Source of the DNA: Pseudomonas svalbardensis
GTDB lineage: Bacteria; Pseudomonadota; Gammaproteobacteria; Pseudomonadales; Pseudomonadaceae
DNA length: 64,000 nucleotides
Direction: 5' to 3'
NCBI RefSeq assembly: GCF_030053115.1
Contig: NZ_CP125619.1
Location: 5,913,001 to 5,977,000, forward strand
The notes under the pieces were generated by a model. It saw nothing but the letters and a program-made list of their open reading frames with translations. It was not told where the DNA came from and made no database searches. Shown piece after piece: positions 36,852 through 46,074 of this stretch (positions are counted from its first letter, which is position 1; each line of letters opens with the position of its first letter). Both the position numbers and the translations under genes were made by a program.

Positions 36852-37454
36852 CTAAGCATCCGTCGCAAAAGACGTCTCCGTTGCAGGAGACTTGCTCTTG
36901 GCCAGCAACGCTGATGCTTTCGCCTTCAATATTTTGAGGTCGATCACCGGCACCCACATGTCCTTCGCCTGCTCATCCCACTGGCGCATCCGCAAACTGA
37001 CCTCGCACAACGGATCCTTCTCGAAGGCTTCAGCCTCGGCAGCGGTCATCACCCCGCCCTGATACTCCAGAGTGCGGCGACTGGCTTCACTCAAGCGCTC
37101 GTAGTACCCAGGCTCTTTCAGCGTCAGGTAGCGCTTGGCCTGAACGTGGTATTCCACAAGCCGCGCCATGCGCTCGCTGAAACCTGCACGACGCAAGTAT
37201 TCGGCGCCCAGACGCTCGTGACTGACCACGCCGAAGCCGCCCATGTTCTCGGCACTCTCGGCGCAGATATGCCCGATGTCATGGAAGAATGCCGCCAGCA
37301 CCACTTCGTCATCGAAGCCCTCGGCCAGGGCCAGTTCGGCGGCCTGGGACATGTGCTCGATCTGCGAGACCGGCTCGCCGATATAATCGCGGTCACCAAA
37401 GCGCTCATACAGACCGAACACCTCGGCGATCACTTGCTCATTGCGGTCCATCAA
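36852..37454 (-). CDS. PhnZ-type HD-domain diiron oxygenase for phosphonate degradation
   Basis: A 200-residue HD protein of the phosphonate-associated type. Residues recalled as metal or substrate ligands in PhnZ align nearly number for number: Y24 and E27 (DRDYIGEP), H34 (IEHM), H58, D59, H62 (FFHDIGH), H79 (VSHE), H103 and K107 (EYHVQAK), R157 and D160 (RMRQWD). PhnZ uses a mixed-valence diiron site to cleave 2-amino-1-hydroxyethylphosphonate to glycine and phosphate. Start overlaps the stop of the FAD oxidoreductase gene by 4 bases. The PhnY hydroxylase that makes the PhnZ substrate is not seen in this window. Confidence 0.85.
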   Translation of the reverse strand: MMDRNEQVIAEVFGLYERFGDRDYIGEPVSQIEHMSQAAELALAEGFDDEVVLAAFFHDIGHICAESAENMGGFGVVSHERLGAEYLRRAGFSERMARLVEYHVQAKRYLTLKEPGYYERLSEASRRTLEYQGGVMTAAEAEAFEKDPLCEVSLRMRQWDEQAKDMWVPVIDLKILKAKASALLAKSKSPATETSFATDA

Positions 37455-38584
37455 CGCTCTCCCAACACAGTCGCTACGTTGCGTTCAGCCATCGCCGGCC
37501 CGACGCTCATGCCGACACCACTGTGCATCAGTGCCACGCTCACGCCCGGCATCGGACGCAGGAACGAGAACGGCCCCGGCCCACGAGAACCATAGACACC
37601 CTGCCAGCGTTCCACCACTTGCACCTTGCAACCCAACGTCTGCTCGGCCAGTTCAATCATCCAGTTGTCCACTTGCTCGGCGTTGAACGGCGACGGGTCG
37701 CTGCCGTAATGGTGGGAGTCGCCGATGATCAATTCACCGTGAGGCGTCGGGCTGATCAGCAGGTGAATGCCGTTTTCATGCAGATGCGGTTCCTCTCGCA
37801 TGATTTGCGCGTGCACCGCCGCCGCTTCCGGCAGATCGGCGAAGGCGCCGTAGTGCACGCAGCTCAAACCGGTGAGCAAGGCGTGTTGCAGGTTGAGGTT
37901 GATTTGCGACCGAGCGCGGAGCATTTGCAAACGACAAATTTGCGGGTTGAGTTCGGCGATCGGCTCGGCCAGCAACGTCTGATAATCGTGGCCGGAACAG
38001 ACGATGATCTGTTCGGCAGTGAAGGCCCCGGCGGTGCTGTGCAAGCGGCCAGGCTCGATATCGCGCACGAGTGTGGAGAAGTGAAACGCGACGCCGAGTT
38101 CGCGGCGCAGATAGTCGATCAGCGCTGGAATGGCTTCACGGGAATACAGTTGCTGATCGTCCATGCCGTGCAACGCGGCGCGGTGATGGCTGAATTGGCC
38201 GCCATACAAGTCACGCAACGCAGCGCCATGCAGCAGGTCGACGCGGTAACCGTGTTCCACGGCGCGGCCGGCGCAGAAGGCTTCCAGCAGGTGTTCTTCG
38301 GCTTCGGTGCGGGCAAACAGGTACGAGCCGTTGCGCTTGAGCTGCAGACCGGCGAGCTGTGCCAATTGGCCCCATATTTCGCGACTGGCTTTGGCCAGTT
38401 CGAGCATCGGGCCCGGTGGTTGGCCGGTTACCAATGCCTGACCGAAGTTGCGTACCGATGCGCCTAAGGGCGTTTCGCTGCGCTCGAAAACGGTGACTTT
38501 CAGACCGCGCTTGGCGGCGGCGTAGGCGTGGGACAGGCCGAGGATGCCGGCGCCGACGATCAGCATGTCGTTGTGTTGTGTCAT
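37451..38584 (-). CDS. FAD-dependent oxidoreductase of the phosphonate-associated (DadA-like) family
   Basis: A 377-residue flavoprotein starting MTQHNDML, with FAD motif IVGAGILGLSHAYAAAKRG (about residues 9-27). It belongs to the amine/amino-acid oxidase fold (DAO) and to the subgroup that accompanies aminoethylphosphonate genes. An in-frame extension to 38623 runs into REP sequence and is rejected. In this context it likely oxidises an aminophosphonate amine, perhaps N-methylated 2-aminoethylphosphonate, to an aldehyde. The substrate is inferred from cluster context and from my recollection of related enzymes. Confidence 0.82.
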   Translation of the reverse strand: MTQHNDMLIVGAGILGLSHAYAAAKRGLKVTVFERSETPLGASVRNFGQALVTGQPPGPMLELAKASREIWGQLAQLAGLQLKRNGSYLFARTEAEEHLLEAFCAGRAVEHGYRVDLLHGAALRDLYGGQFSHHRAALHGMDDQQLYSREAIPALIDYLRRELGVAFHFSTLVRDIEPGRLHSTAGAFTAEQIIVCSGHDYQTLLAEPIAELNPQICRLQMLRARSQINLNLQHALLTGLSCVHYGAFADLPEAAAVHAQIMREEPHLHENGIHLLISPTPHGELIIGDSHHYGSDPSPFNAEQVDNWMIELAEQTLGCKVQVVERWQGVYGSRGPGPFSFLRPMPGVSVALMHSGVGMSVGPAMAERNVATVLGER

Positions 38585-38610
38585 GGAGTTTTGTCCTGAA
38601 CTCGAAGCCG

Positions 38611-38694
38611 CCTTCGCGGGCAAGCCTCGCTCCTACAGGGGAACCCGTATCCCTGTAGGAGCGAGCGGTGCGGCGATCCGACTTGCCCGCGAAA
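38611..38694. repeat. REP-like inverted pair within the phosphonate cluster
   Basis: CTTCGCGGGCAAGCCTCGCTCCTAC and a partly inverted second element (TGTAGGAGCGAG then ACTTGCCCGCGAA with an interruption). It lies between the FAD oxidoreductase and substrate-binding protein genes, which may separate their transcripts or stabilise the upstream message. Confidence 0.8.
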
Positions 38695-38718
38695 GAGCCC
38701 TCACAGCCGATGAAGATC

Positions 38719-39744
38719 TTACTTGGCAGCCACTTTCTCGGACTTGCCGTCATAGCGCTTGCGCCACTCGGTGAGGATTTCATCGCGATTCTTCGACGCC
38801 CAGGCAAAGTCGTTTTTGATCAAACGCTGCTCATAATCCGCCGGCAATTCGGTCTGCGGTTTGGCAATACCCGGTTGCGCGAGCACGGCGAAGTTCTCTT
38901 TATAAAGCTCCATCGCAGCCGGGCTAGCAGAGAAGTCAGCCAGTTTCTTCGCCGCCTCTTCATGCGGTGTGCCCTTGATCACGGCGGTGGCTTCGATCTC
39001 CCAGCCCAGGCCTTCTTTCGGCAGGATGATGTCCAGCGGTGCGCCTTGGCGTTTCAGTTGAACGGCCGGATATTCAAAGGAAATACCAATCGGGAATTCA
39101 CCCGCAGCCGCCAGTTTGCAAGGCTTGGAACCGGAGTGAACGTACTGGCCAATGTTCTGGTGCAGGTCGTCCATGTACTGCCAGCCCTGCTTCTCGCCGA
39201 AGGTTTGCAGCCAGGCGCTGACGTCGAGGAAACCGGTGCCAGACGAGGCCGGGTTGGGCATGACGATCTTGCCTTTGTACTCAGGCTTGGTCAGGTCCTG
39301 CCAGCTCACGGGTTTGCTCAAACCCTGTTTCTCGGCTTCGACAGTGTTGAAGCAAATGGTCGCGGCCCAGACGTCCATGCCGACCCAGGCCGGCGGGTTG
39401 GCGGCGTCGCGGTAGTTGCCGCCGATCTTGCCCAGGTCCTTTGGTGCGTAGCTGTGCAGCATGCCTTGCTGATCGAGGATCGCCAGGCTTGAAGCCGCCA
39501 GGCCCCACACCGCGTCAGCCTGCGGGCGGGCTTTTTCGGCCAGCAGCTTGGCGGTGATGATGCCGGTGGAGTCGCGCACCCACTTGATCTCGACGTCCGG
39601 ATTGGCCTTTTCGAAGGCTTGCTTGTAGGTCTTCAGTTGTTCGGCTTCGAGGGCGGTGTACACCGTCAACTCGGTTTTCGCCGCGAAGGCGTTCAGGCTG
39701 AAAGCGGTGAGGACAGCAGCGGCCAGGGCCAGGGGCTTGAACAT
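38719..39744 (-). CDS. 2-aminoethylphosphonate ABC transporter substrate-binding protein
   Basis: A 341-residue periplasmic solute-binding protein with a signal peptide (about residues 1-22, ending LNAFAA). It is of the extracellular solute-binding family 1 / Fbp-like fold: TVYTALEAEQLKTYKQAFE, DSTGIITAKLLAEK, and AVWGLAASSLAILDQQGM. The neighbouring permease, ATPase, PhnZ-type and oxidoreductase genes identify the AEP (PhnS-type) system rather than iron. First gene downstream of a spacing from the permease gene of 50 bases. Confidence 0.84.
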   Translation of the reverse strand: MFKPLALAAAVLTAFSLNAFAAKTELTVYTALEAEQLKTYKQAFEKANPDVEIKWVRDSTGIITAKLLAEKARPQADAVWGLAASSLAILDQQGMLHSYAPKDLGKIGGNYRDAANPPAWVGMDVWAATICFNTVEAEKQGLSKPVSWQDLTKPEYKGKIVMPNPASSGTGFLDVSAWLQTFGEKQGWQYMDDLHQNIGQYVHSGSKPCKLAAAGEFPIGISFEYPAVQLKRQGAPLDIILPKEGLGWEIEATAVIKGTPHEEAAKKLADFSASPAAMELYKENFAVLAQPGIAKPQTELPADYEQRLIKNDFAWASKNRDEILTEWRKRYDGKSEKVAAK

Positions 39745-39794
39745 GATCTTTTCCTGTTTTGAGTTGAGGGGTTTTCGGTTTTAGGAGCAGCGAA

Positions 39795-41519
39795 TCAATT
39801 GCCAGGCGCGGTCTGCCGCCAGGCCTGGGAACGGCGCAGCAAACCGCGCGAGGCCCAGGCCAGCAGCAGCGACACGCCCGCCGAGGTGAACAGAATCAGG
39901 GTCGACATCGCTGCCGCGCCGCCGACGTTGCCGGCGTCGTCCATGTTCAGCACCGCCACGGCCGCAAGGATGGTGTCGGGGCTGTAGAGGAAGATCGCCG
40001 CCGAGACGGTGGTCATGGCCGAGACGAACAGGTAGCGCACGATGTCCAGCAGCGCCGGCAGGCAGATCGGCACGGTGACGCGCAGGTAATGCCGATACAG
40101 CGGCGCCTTGAGCGACAGCGCGGCGGCTTCGAACTCGGCATCGAGTTGGCGCAGCGCGGTGGTGGCGGTCATTTGCGCAGTGGTCAAATAGTGAGCAATG
40201 GTGCAGACCACCAGCAGGGTCATGGTCCCGTAGAACACATGCAGCGGGTTGCCGGTGAGGTTGAAGAAGAAGACGTAACCCAGGCCCAGCACCAGACCCG
40301 GCACCGCCATCGGTACGAAACTGAGCATGCGCAGGGTCAGATTCAACCCGCGCTGGCCCTTGGTTTTTTCCATCAGGTACGCGCCGGTAAAGATCAGCAC
40401 GCTGCCGATCAACGCCGTGCACAAGGCCATCTTCACGCTGTTGCCGTAGGCCAGCCAGCCACCGCCCGCCGTGTCGTTGAACTGGTAATGGTTGAGCGAC
40501 AGCGACAGGTTGTACGGCCAGAATTTCACCAGCGACGAATACACCGCCATGCCGAACACCAGCAGCAACACCGCGCAGATCAGCAGCACGATGGCCAGGT
40601 AGCAACCGTCCCGCAGTTTCGACGGCGCCGGTTGAAAGACTTGCGCCCGACCGCTCATGGAGTCGCCGTGACGCCGACGCAGCCAGGCGTCGACACCAAA
40701 GCTGAACAGCGCTGGCAGCAGCAGGACCATGCCGATCAACGCGCCGCGGCCGAACTGTTGTTGGCCAACCACGGCTTTGTAGGCTTCCAGCGCCAGTACT
40801 TGATAATCGCCACCGACCACCACGGGCACGCCGAAGTCGGTGATGGTCAGGGTGAACACCAGACAGAACGCCGCGAACACCGCCTGACGAGTCGCCGGCC
40901 AAGTGATGCTACGGAAAGCTTTCGCCGGGCTGGCGCCCATGCTGGAGGCAGCATCGAACAGTCGCGCATCCGCCAGGGACAGCGCCGACAGCAGAATCAT
41001 CAGCGCGTGTGGGAAGGTGTAGATGACCTCGCCCAGAACAATGCCCCAGAAGCCGTAGATATTGTCCGAGAGCAAACCGCGCAGCATGCCCTGGTTGCCG
41101 AACAGATAAACCAGCGCAATGCCCGGCAGCATCGACGGCGCCATCAGTGGCAACAGTGACATGCCACGCCAGATGCCTTTGCCCGGTATCAATGTGCGTT
41201 GCAGGGCGTAGGCAAACAGGTAAGCCAGCGGTACGACAATCGCAGCGACACTGAGAGACACTTTCAGGCTGTTGCCGAGCAACCAGTGGAAATTGGCACT
41301 GGTCACCAATTCACGGGCGGCGACCAGACCACCGCCCTGCCCCGCCTCAGAACTGAAACCGCGCCAGAAGATCGCCAGCAACGGCATCAATACCGCGACG
41401 CCGAGCAACACCAGCAAAAGGACTTTGCCGCCGACCACGAACACCCGGTCGCCGATTTCGGCACGGGAGGTCTGCCGAACCTGCTTGTGCGGTATCGGCA
41501 GCGCGAGGTTCGCGCTCAT
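39795..41519 (-). CDS. 2-aminoethylphosphonate ABC transporter permease, fused two-domain
   Basis: A 574-residue permease with two BPD-type modules of about six membrane segments each, so it serves as both halves of the channel. Each half shows an EAA-type loop (AASSMGASPAKAFRSITWPA in the first; EAAALSLKAPLYRHYLRVTV in the second). Long fused permeases are typical of the phosphonate PhnU-like and ferric-type subfamily. It shares one base with the ATPase gene's stop and is followed by the binding protein gene. Confidence 0.87.
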   Translation of the reverse strand: MSANLALPIPHKQVRQTSRAEIGDRVFVVGGKVLLLVLLGVAVLMPLLAIFWRGFSSEAGQGGGLVAARELVTSANFHWLLGNSLKVSLSVAAIVVPLAYLFAYALQRTLIPGKGIWRGMSLLPLMAPSMLPGIALVYLFGNQGMLRGLLSDNIYGFWGIVLGEVIYTFPHALMILLSALSLADARLFDAASSMGASPAKAFRSITWPATRQAVFAAFCLVFTLTITDFGVPVVVGGDYQVLALEAYKAVVGQQQFGRGALIGMVLLLPALFSFGVDAWLRRRHGDSMSGRAQVFQPAPSKLRDGCYLAIVLLICAVLLLVFGMAVYSSLVKFWPYNLSLSLNHYQFNDTAGGGWLAYGNSVKMALCTALIGSVLIFTGAYLMEKTKGQRGLNLTLRMLSFVPMAVPGLVLGLGYVFFFNLTGNPLHVFYGTMTLLVVCTIAHYLTTAQMTATTALRQLDAEFEAAALSLKAPLYRHYLRVTVPICLPALLDIVRYLFVSAMTTVSAAIFLYSPDTILAAVAVLNMDDAGNVGGAAAMSTLILFTSAGVSLLLAWASRGLLRRSQAWRQTAPGN

Positions 41520-42595
41520 CAGGCAAACACCTGCAGGCTGCGTGGTGGCAAGGCGACCATGATCTGCTGGGCGCCGAGGCGTGGCATGGCTTCCGGCGCG
41601 AGCTCGGCCAGCAATGCGTGGCCTGGCAGTTGATCGAGTTCGAAGCTCATGCGGCAGCGGTTGCCGAGGAAGGTGATCTCGCGAACCTTGGCCGGGAACA
41701 GGTTTTCTTCATGCACGGGCGGGTTGACGTTGATCGCTTCCGGGCGGCAAAACAGACGACCCGATGCGGCGTTGCCCGAACCGGCGGCCAGGCGCATGTT
41801 CATACCGCCGACCTGAGCGTGGCTGTCGCTGCTGCGCTGGAATGGCAGCCAGTTACCCTGGCCGACGAACTCCGCCACAAACGGCGTCGCCGGGCGGTCG
41901 TAGATTTCCTGCGGCGTGGCGTATTGCTCGACCTTGCCGTTGTTCATCACGGCGATGCGGTCGGCCATCAGCATGGCTTCGTCCTGATTGTGCGTGACCA
42001 TCAGGGTGGTGATGCCGAGGTTGCGCTGCAATTGGCGCAGTTCGGTGCACAGATGCTCGCGTACCCTGGCGTCGAGGGCCGACATCGGTTCGTCCAGCAG
42101 CAGCAACGAAGGTGCCGGCGCCAAGGCCCGAGCCAGTGCGACGCGCTGCTGTTGGCCGCCGGACAATTGGCCGGGGTACTTTTTCTCACTGCCGATCAGG
42201 CCGACCAGCTCCAGCATCTGAGCGACACGCTTGCGCACTTCATCGCGACCACTGCCGGCGAGGCCGTAGGCGATGTTCGCTTCGACGGTGAGATTGGGAA
42301 ACAGCGCGTAGGACTGAAACAGAATGCCGTAGTCCCGAGCCTGAGGCGCCAGGTGGGAAACGTCGCGATCGCCGAGGTACAACTCGCCGCTGTCCTGCTT
42401 CTCAAGACCGGCGATGCAGCGCAGCAAAGTGGTTTTGCCACAGCCCGACGGGCCGAGCAGGCATACCAACTCGCCGGCCGCCACGTCGAGGGACACGTTA
42501 TCCAGCGCGGTGAAAGCGCCGAAGCGTTTCTGCACGCCGCGCACTTTCATCGGGGCGCCGGGATTGGTCAGGGCAGTTGCGATCGAGTGGTTCAT
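41519..42595 (-). CDS. 2-aminoethylphosphonate ABC transporter ATP-binding protein
   Basis: A 358-residue importer ATPase. Walker A GPSGCGKTTLLRCIAG, signature LSGGQQQRVALARAL, Walker B LLLLDEPMSALD and switch His in MVTHNQDEAML. A C-terminal TOBE-like regulatory domain of about 110 residues follows. First gene of the transport operon after the LysR gene; a REP pair separates it from LysR. Confidence 0.88.
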   Translation of the reverse strand: MNHSIATALTNPGAPMKVRGVQKRFGAFTALDNVSLDVAAGELVCLLGPSGCGKTTLLRCIAGLEKQDSGELYLGDRDVSHLAPQARDYGILFQSYALFPNLTVEANIAYGLAGSGRDEVRKRVAQMLELVGLIGSEKKYPGQLSGGQQQRVALARALAPAPSLLLLDEPMSALDARVREHLCTELRQLQRNLGITTLMVTHNQDEAMLMADRIAVMNNGKVEQYATPQEIYDRPATPFVAEFVGQGNWLPFQRSSDSHAQVGGMNMRLAAGSGNAASGRLFCRPEAINVNPPVHEENLFPAKVREITFLGNRCRMSFELDQLPGHALLAELAPEAMPRLGAQQIMVALPPRSLQVFA

Positions 42596-42710
42596 GGACA
42601 GGCCTCATCAAGCAGATGAAGGCCATCCTAGATTTGTAATGCGTCCGTCATGTGGCAGTGAGGCAAAAACGGCTGATAGTGGTATTCAAGGATTTGGGTT
42701 GCCCCGTCTG

Positions 42711-42785
42711 ACGCCATCGCGAGCAGGCTCGCTCCCACAGGGGAATGCGGTCACCTGTGGGAGCGAGCCTGCTCGCGAAGGCGTC
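42711..42785. repeat. REP pair in inverted orientation
   Basis: CGCGAGCAGGCTCGCTCCCAC and its inverted copy with a short spacer, between the AEP transporter ATPase gene and the LysR regulator gene. Confidence 0.88.
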
Positions 42786-42805
42786 AGCTCAGTCAGCACA
42801 AGACT

Positions 42806-43669
42806 TCAGGCCGGAGCCATTTCCTGCGCCAACCCGAGAAACGCCGCCGGCAGTCGCGCGCTTTTTCGCTCTTTGAGGCAGTACAAATACTCGGGAATCT
42901 GCGGCGCATTCTCGATGGTCAGCACGCGCAATTGCGGATCGTGCGGCACTTCCTGCCGGGCAATGATGCTGATGCCGATATTGCGCAACACCGCCTCACG
43001 GATCGACTCGCGGCTGCCAATCTCCAGCAAAGGCCCGAAACTCACCCCGGCGCTGGCCAGCAATTCCTCGGTCAGACGTCGAGTGGTCGAGCCCGACTCG
43101 CGCATCAATAAGGTATGCCCGGCTAATGCACTCAGAGGAACATGGTCGTGGACCGCCAACGGATGATTGCGATGCACCGCCAGCACCAGCGGATCGCTGC
43201 CGAGCACCCGGCGAATCAGCCGCGCATCCTCCAGTAACTGCGAAGACGCAGCGATATCAACCCGGTAATCCTCCAGCGCTTCAAGCACCTGCTGGGAGTT
43301 GCCGATTTCCACCGACACTTCCACCTGCGGCAAACGCTCGCGAAAGGTCTTCACCAGATCAAGGATGTAGTAAGGCGCCGTGGCCGCAATGCGCAACGTG
43401 CCTTGGACCTGCCCGCTGTTACGCAGGAAAAACTCGATGTCGGCTTCCTGCTGCAACAGCGCCTTGACCATCGGCAGCAGCCGCGCACCTTCATCGCTGA
43501 CGCTGAGGCGGCGGCCGCCACGGTAGAACAATTCAACCGAGTAGTGACTTTCCAGATTGCGAATCTGCGTCGTCACCGTGGGTTGGCTCAGGCCGAGTTT
43601 TTTCGCCGCCAGGGTAATGCTGCCCAGGCGGGCAACCATGTAAAACGCCTTCAGCTCGGCACTCAGCAC
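42806..43669 (-). CDS. LysR family regulator of the phosphonate cluster
   Basis: A 287-residue LysR regulator. The N-terminal helix-turn-helix is LKAFYMVARLGSITLAAKKL, then LSQPTVTTQIRNLESHYSVE (residues 5-44). A periplasmic-binding-like effector domain follows. Position at the head of the AEP uptake genes, same strand, suggests local control; the phosphonate-associated LysR group has this N-terminus in my recollection. Its start lies only 16 bases after the cadA stop, so its promoter is likely within the 3' end of cadA. Confidence 0.85.
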   Translation of the reverse strand: MLSAELKAFYMVARLGSITLAAKKLGLSQPTVTTQIRNLESHYSVELFYRGGRRLSVSDEGARLLPMVKALLQQEADIEFFLRNSGQVQGTLRIAATAPYYILDLVKTFRERLPQVEVSVEIGNSQQVLEALEDYRVDIAASSQLLEDARLIRRVLGSDPLVLAVHRNHPLAVHDHVPLSALAGHTLLMRESGSTTRRLTEELLASAGVSFGPLLEIGSRESIREAVLRNIGISIIARQEVPHDPQLRVLTIENAPQIPEYLYCLKERKSARLPAAFLGLAQEMAPA

Positions 43670-43685
43670 ACCCGTCCCTCATCGC

Positions 43686-45989
43686 TTATTTGCGCAACAG
43701 GCGCAAACCGTTAAACACCACCAACAGGCTGACGCCCATGTCGGCGAACACCGCCATCCACATGGTGGCGATCCCGGCGAAGGTTACCCCAAGAAAGATC
43801 GCTTTGATGACCAATGCCAGGGCGATGTTCTGTTTGAGGATGCTTGAGGTTTGCCGTGACAGCCGGATGAAGGTCGGAATCTTGCGCAGATCGTCGTCCA
43901 TCAGGGCGACATCGGCGGTCTCGATGGCGGTATCGGTGCCCGCCGCAGCCATGGCAAAACCGATCTCGGCTCGCGCCAGCGCCGGAGCGTCGTTGATGCC
44001 GTCGCCGACCATGCCGACGCTATGGCCCCGTGCATAAAGGGCTTCGATGGCTTGCAGCTTGTCGGTCGGCAGCAGATCGCCCTTGGCCTCGTCGATGCCG
44101 ACTTGCGCGGCAATCGCCTGAGCGGTGTGGACGTTGTCGCCGGTGAGCATCAGGGTTTTGATGCCCAGGTCGTGCAGTTGCTGGATTGCTTCGCGGCTGG
44201 ACTCTTTCACGGTGTCGGCCACGGCGAACAGTGCCAGCGGGCCGGATTTGTCGAGCAGCAGCACCACTGACTTGCCCTGTTTCTCCAGCGCAAACAGCTT
44301 TTCCTCCAGTGCAGGCGAGCACAGGTTCAGTTCTTCCACCAAGCGGTGGTTGCCCAAGTGGTAAACCTGACCATTGATTTCGCCGCGTACACCGCGACCG
44401 GCCAGCGCCTCAAAGTTATCCACAGTCAGCGGTGCGAGTTGTTTATCCACAGCCGCGTTGGCAATGGCCAAGGACACCGGGTGATCGGAGCGTCCGGCCA
44501 GCGCTGCTGCAATCGCCGGGGCTGATTCGTCCGCGGTCGGATCAAGCGACAGGTAATCGGTCTGCACCGGTTTGCCGTGCGTGATGGTGCCGGTCTTGTC
44601 CAAAGCCAGGTAATCGAGCTTGTAACCGCCCTCCAGATAAACGCCGCCCTTCACCAGAATGCCTTTGCGCGCCGCCGCCGCAAGGCCGCTGACGATGGTT
44701 ACGGGGGTCGAAATCACCAAGGCGCATGGGCAGGCGACCACCAACAAAACCAGCGCCCGGTAGATCCAGTCGAACCACAGCGCGCCCATAAACAGTGGCG
44801 GAATCACCGCCACCGCGAGCGCCAGGATAAACACTGCTGGCGTATAGATTTTCGAGAAGCTGTCGACGAAACGCTGGGTCGGTGCCCGCGCGCCCTGGGC
44901 CTGTTCCACGGCGTGGATGATTCGCGCCAGGGTCGAGTTGTTGGCCGCCGCGGTTACCGAGTACTCCAGGGAACCGGCCTGATTGATGGTACCGGCGAAG
45001 ACTTTGTCGCCGAGAGTTTTCTCAACGGGCAGGCTTTCACCGGTGATCGGCGCCTGATCGATGGTTGAACTGCCCGACACCACTTCACCGTCAAGACCGA
45101 TTCGCTCGCCGGGGCGCACCCGCACCCGCGCGCCCAGCTCGATCACTTTGACGTCCCGCTCGACCCAACTACCGTCGGCCTGCTGCACCGTGGCCTGTTC
45201 CGGGGTCATCTGCATCAGACCACCGATGGCGTTGCGTGCCCGGTCCAAAGACTTGGCCTCAATCAACTCGGCCACGGTGAACAAGAACATCACCATCGCC
45301 GCTTCCGGCCACTGACCGATCAGGATCGCGCCAGTCACCGCGATGCTCATCAGCGCGTTGATGTTCAGGTTGAGGTTTTTAAGTGCGATCCAGCCCTTTT
45401 TATAGGTACTGAGGCCGCCGCTGAGGATCGAGATCAGCGCGATGACGGCCACAACCCAGTTCGGCGCAGCGTTGGTGAAGTGGATAACTTCGGCGGCCAA
45501 CGCACCAATACCCGACAGCGCCAAGGGCCACCAAGGCTTTTTCTCGGGAGCCGGCGCTGGCGGTTCGGCGCCCTGCTCCAGCGGCTCGGCCTGCATGCCG
45601 AGGGACTTGATCGCGTCGATGATCGGCGCGGTGCTCGGCAGGTCATGGGTGACGCCCAACACGCGATTGATCAGGTTGAATTCCAGTTGCTGCACACCCA
45701 CGAGCTTGCCGAGTTTGTTCTCGATCAGCGTCTGCTCGGTCGGACAGTCCATGGCGTCGATGCGGAAGCTGCTCAGGCGCGCGCCAGCCGTTGGAGTTTC
45801 GCTGAGTTTGATCAGCGACGGTGCCGCCACTTTGGACGAACAGCAAGAATCCCCGTGACTGCCATGCTCATGTTTCTGTACAGGCTGCAGCTTGTGGCTG
45901 TGATCATGATCATGATCGTGATCGTGATCGTGATCGTGATCGTGATCGTGATCAGCCTCGGGTTTGTGCGTGTGAAGGGAATCGCTCAT
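43686..45989 (-). CDS. cadA: Zn/Cd/Pb-translocating P-type ATPase
   Basis: A 767-residue P1B-type exporter for Zn2+, Cd2+ and Pb2+. A run of Asp-His dipeptides (residues 14-31) is coded by a hexanucleotide repeat. Then come a heavy-metal-associated domain with MDCPTEQTLIENKLG, eight membrane segments, the translocation motif CPCALVISTPV, the phosphorylation site LDKTGTITHGKP, the HP dipeptide (GRSDHPVSLA) and the hinge GDGINDAPALA. The ATG at 45989 (MSDSLHTHKPEAD) is preferred; upstream in-frame codons would cross the CadR operator. Divergent from cadR. Confidence 0.9.
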   Translation of the reverse strand: MSDSLHTHKPEADHDHDHDHDHDHDHDHDHSHKLQPVQKHEHGSHGDSCCSSKVAAPSLIKLSETPTAGARLSSFRIDAMDCPTEQTLIENKLGKLVGVQQLEFNLINRVLGVTHDLPSTAPIIDAIKSLGMQAEPLEQGAEPPAPAPEKKPWWPLALSGIGALAAEVIHFTNAAPNWVVAVIALISILSGGLSTYKKGWIALKNLNLNINALMSIAVTGAILIGQWPEAAMVMFLFTVAELIEAKSLDRARNAIGGLMQMTPEQATVQQADGSWVERDVKVIELGARVRVRPGERIGLDGEVVSGSSTIDQAPITGESLPVEKTLGDKVFAGTINQAGSLEYSVTAAANNSTLARIIHAVEQAQGARAPTQRFVDSFSKIYTPAVFILALAVAVIPPLFMGALWFDWIYRALVLLVVACPCALVISTPVTIVSGLAAAARKGILVKGGVYLEGGYKLDYLALDKTGTITHGKPVQTDYLSLDPTADESAPAIAAALAGRSDHPVSLAIANAAVDKQLAPLTVDNFEALAGRGVRGEINGQVYHLGNHRLVEELNLCSPALEEKLFALEKQGKSVVLLLDKSGPLALFAVADTVKESSREAIQQLHDLGIKTLMLTGDNVHTAQAIAAQVGIDEAKGDLLPTDKLQAIEALYARGHSVGMVGDGINDAPALARAEIGFAMAAAGTDTAIETADVALMDDDLRKIPTFIRLSRQTSSILKQNIALALVIKAIFLGVTFAGIATMWMAVFADMGVSLLVVFNGLRLLRK
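45902..45955 (-). repeat. In-frame hexanucleotide repeat encoding (Asp-His)n in CadA
   Basis: About nine tandem copies of a 6-base unit (GATCAT, then GATCGT on the plus strand) in the 5' end of cadA. Slippage by whole units changes only the length of the metal-binding Asp-His tract, not the reading frame. Confidence 0.85.
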
Positions 45990-46020
45990 TGGGTCGCGTC
46001 CGGAAAGGTGCCTGTTGCCA

Positions 46021-46051
46021 AGTAAAGACCCTGTAGCCACTATAGGGTCAA
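46021..46051. promoter_or_regulatory. CadR (MerR-type) operator and cadA promoter
   Basis: A 21-base imperfect palindrome at 46028-46048 (arms ACCCTGTAG and CTATAGGGT with a short centre), identical on the minus strand to the CadR operator I recall for P. putida. For cadA it lies between TTGACC (plus 46046-46051 reversed) and TTTACT (plus 46021-46026 reversed) with a 19-base spacer, the long spacing needed for MerR-type unwinding activation. cadR starts 26 bases to the right and is probably autorepressed. Confidence 0.85.
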
Positions 46052-46074
46052 GCACCCTTTTGGAGATTGCCGTC

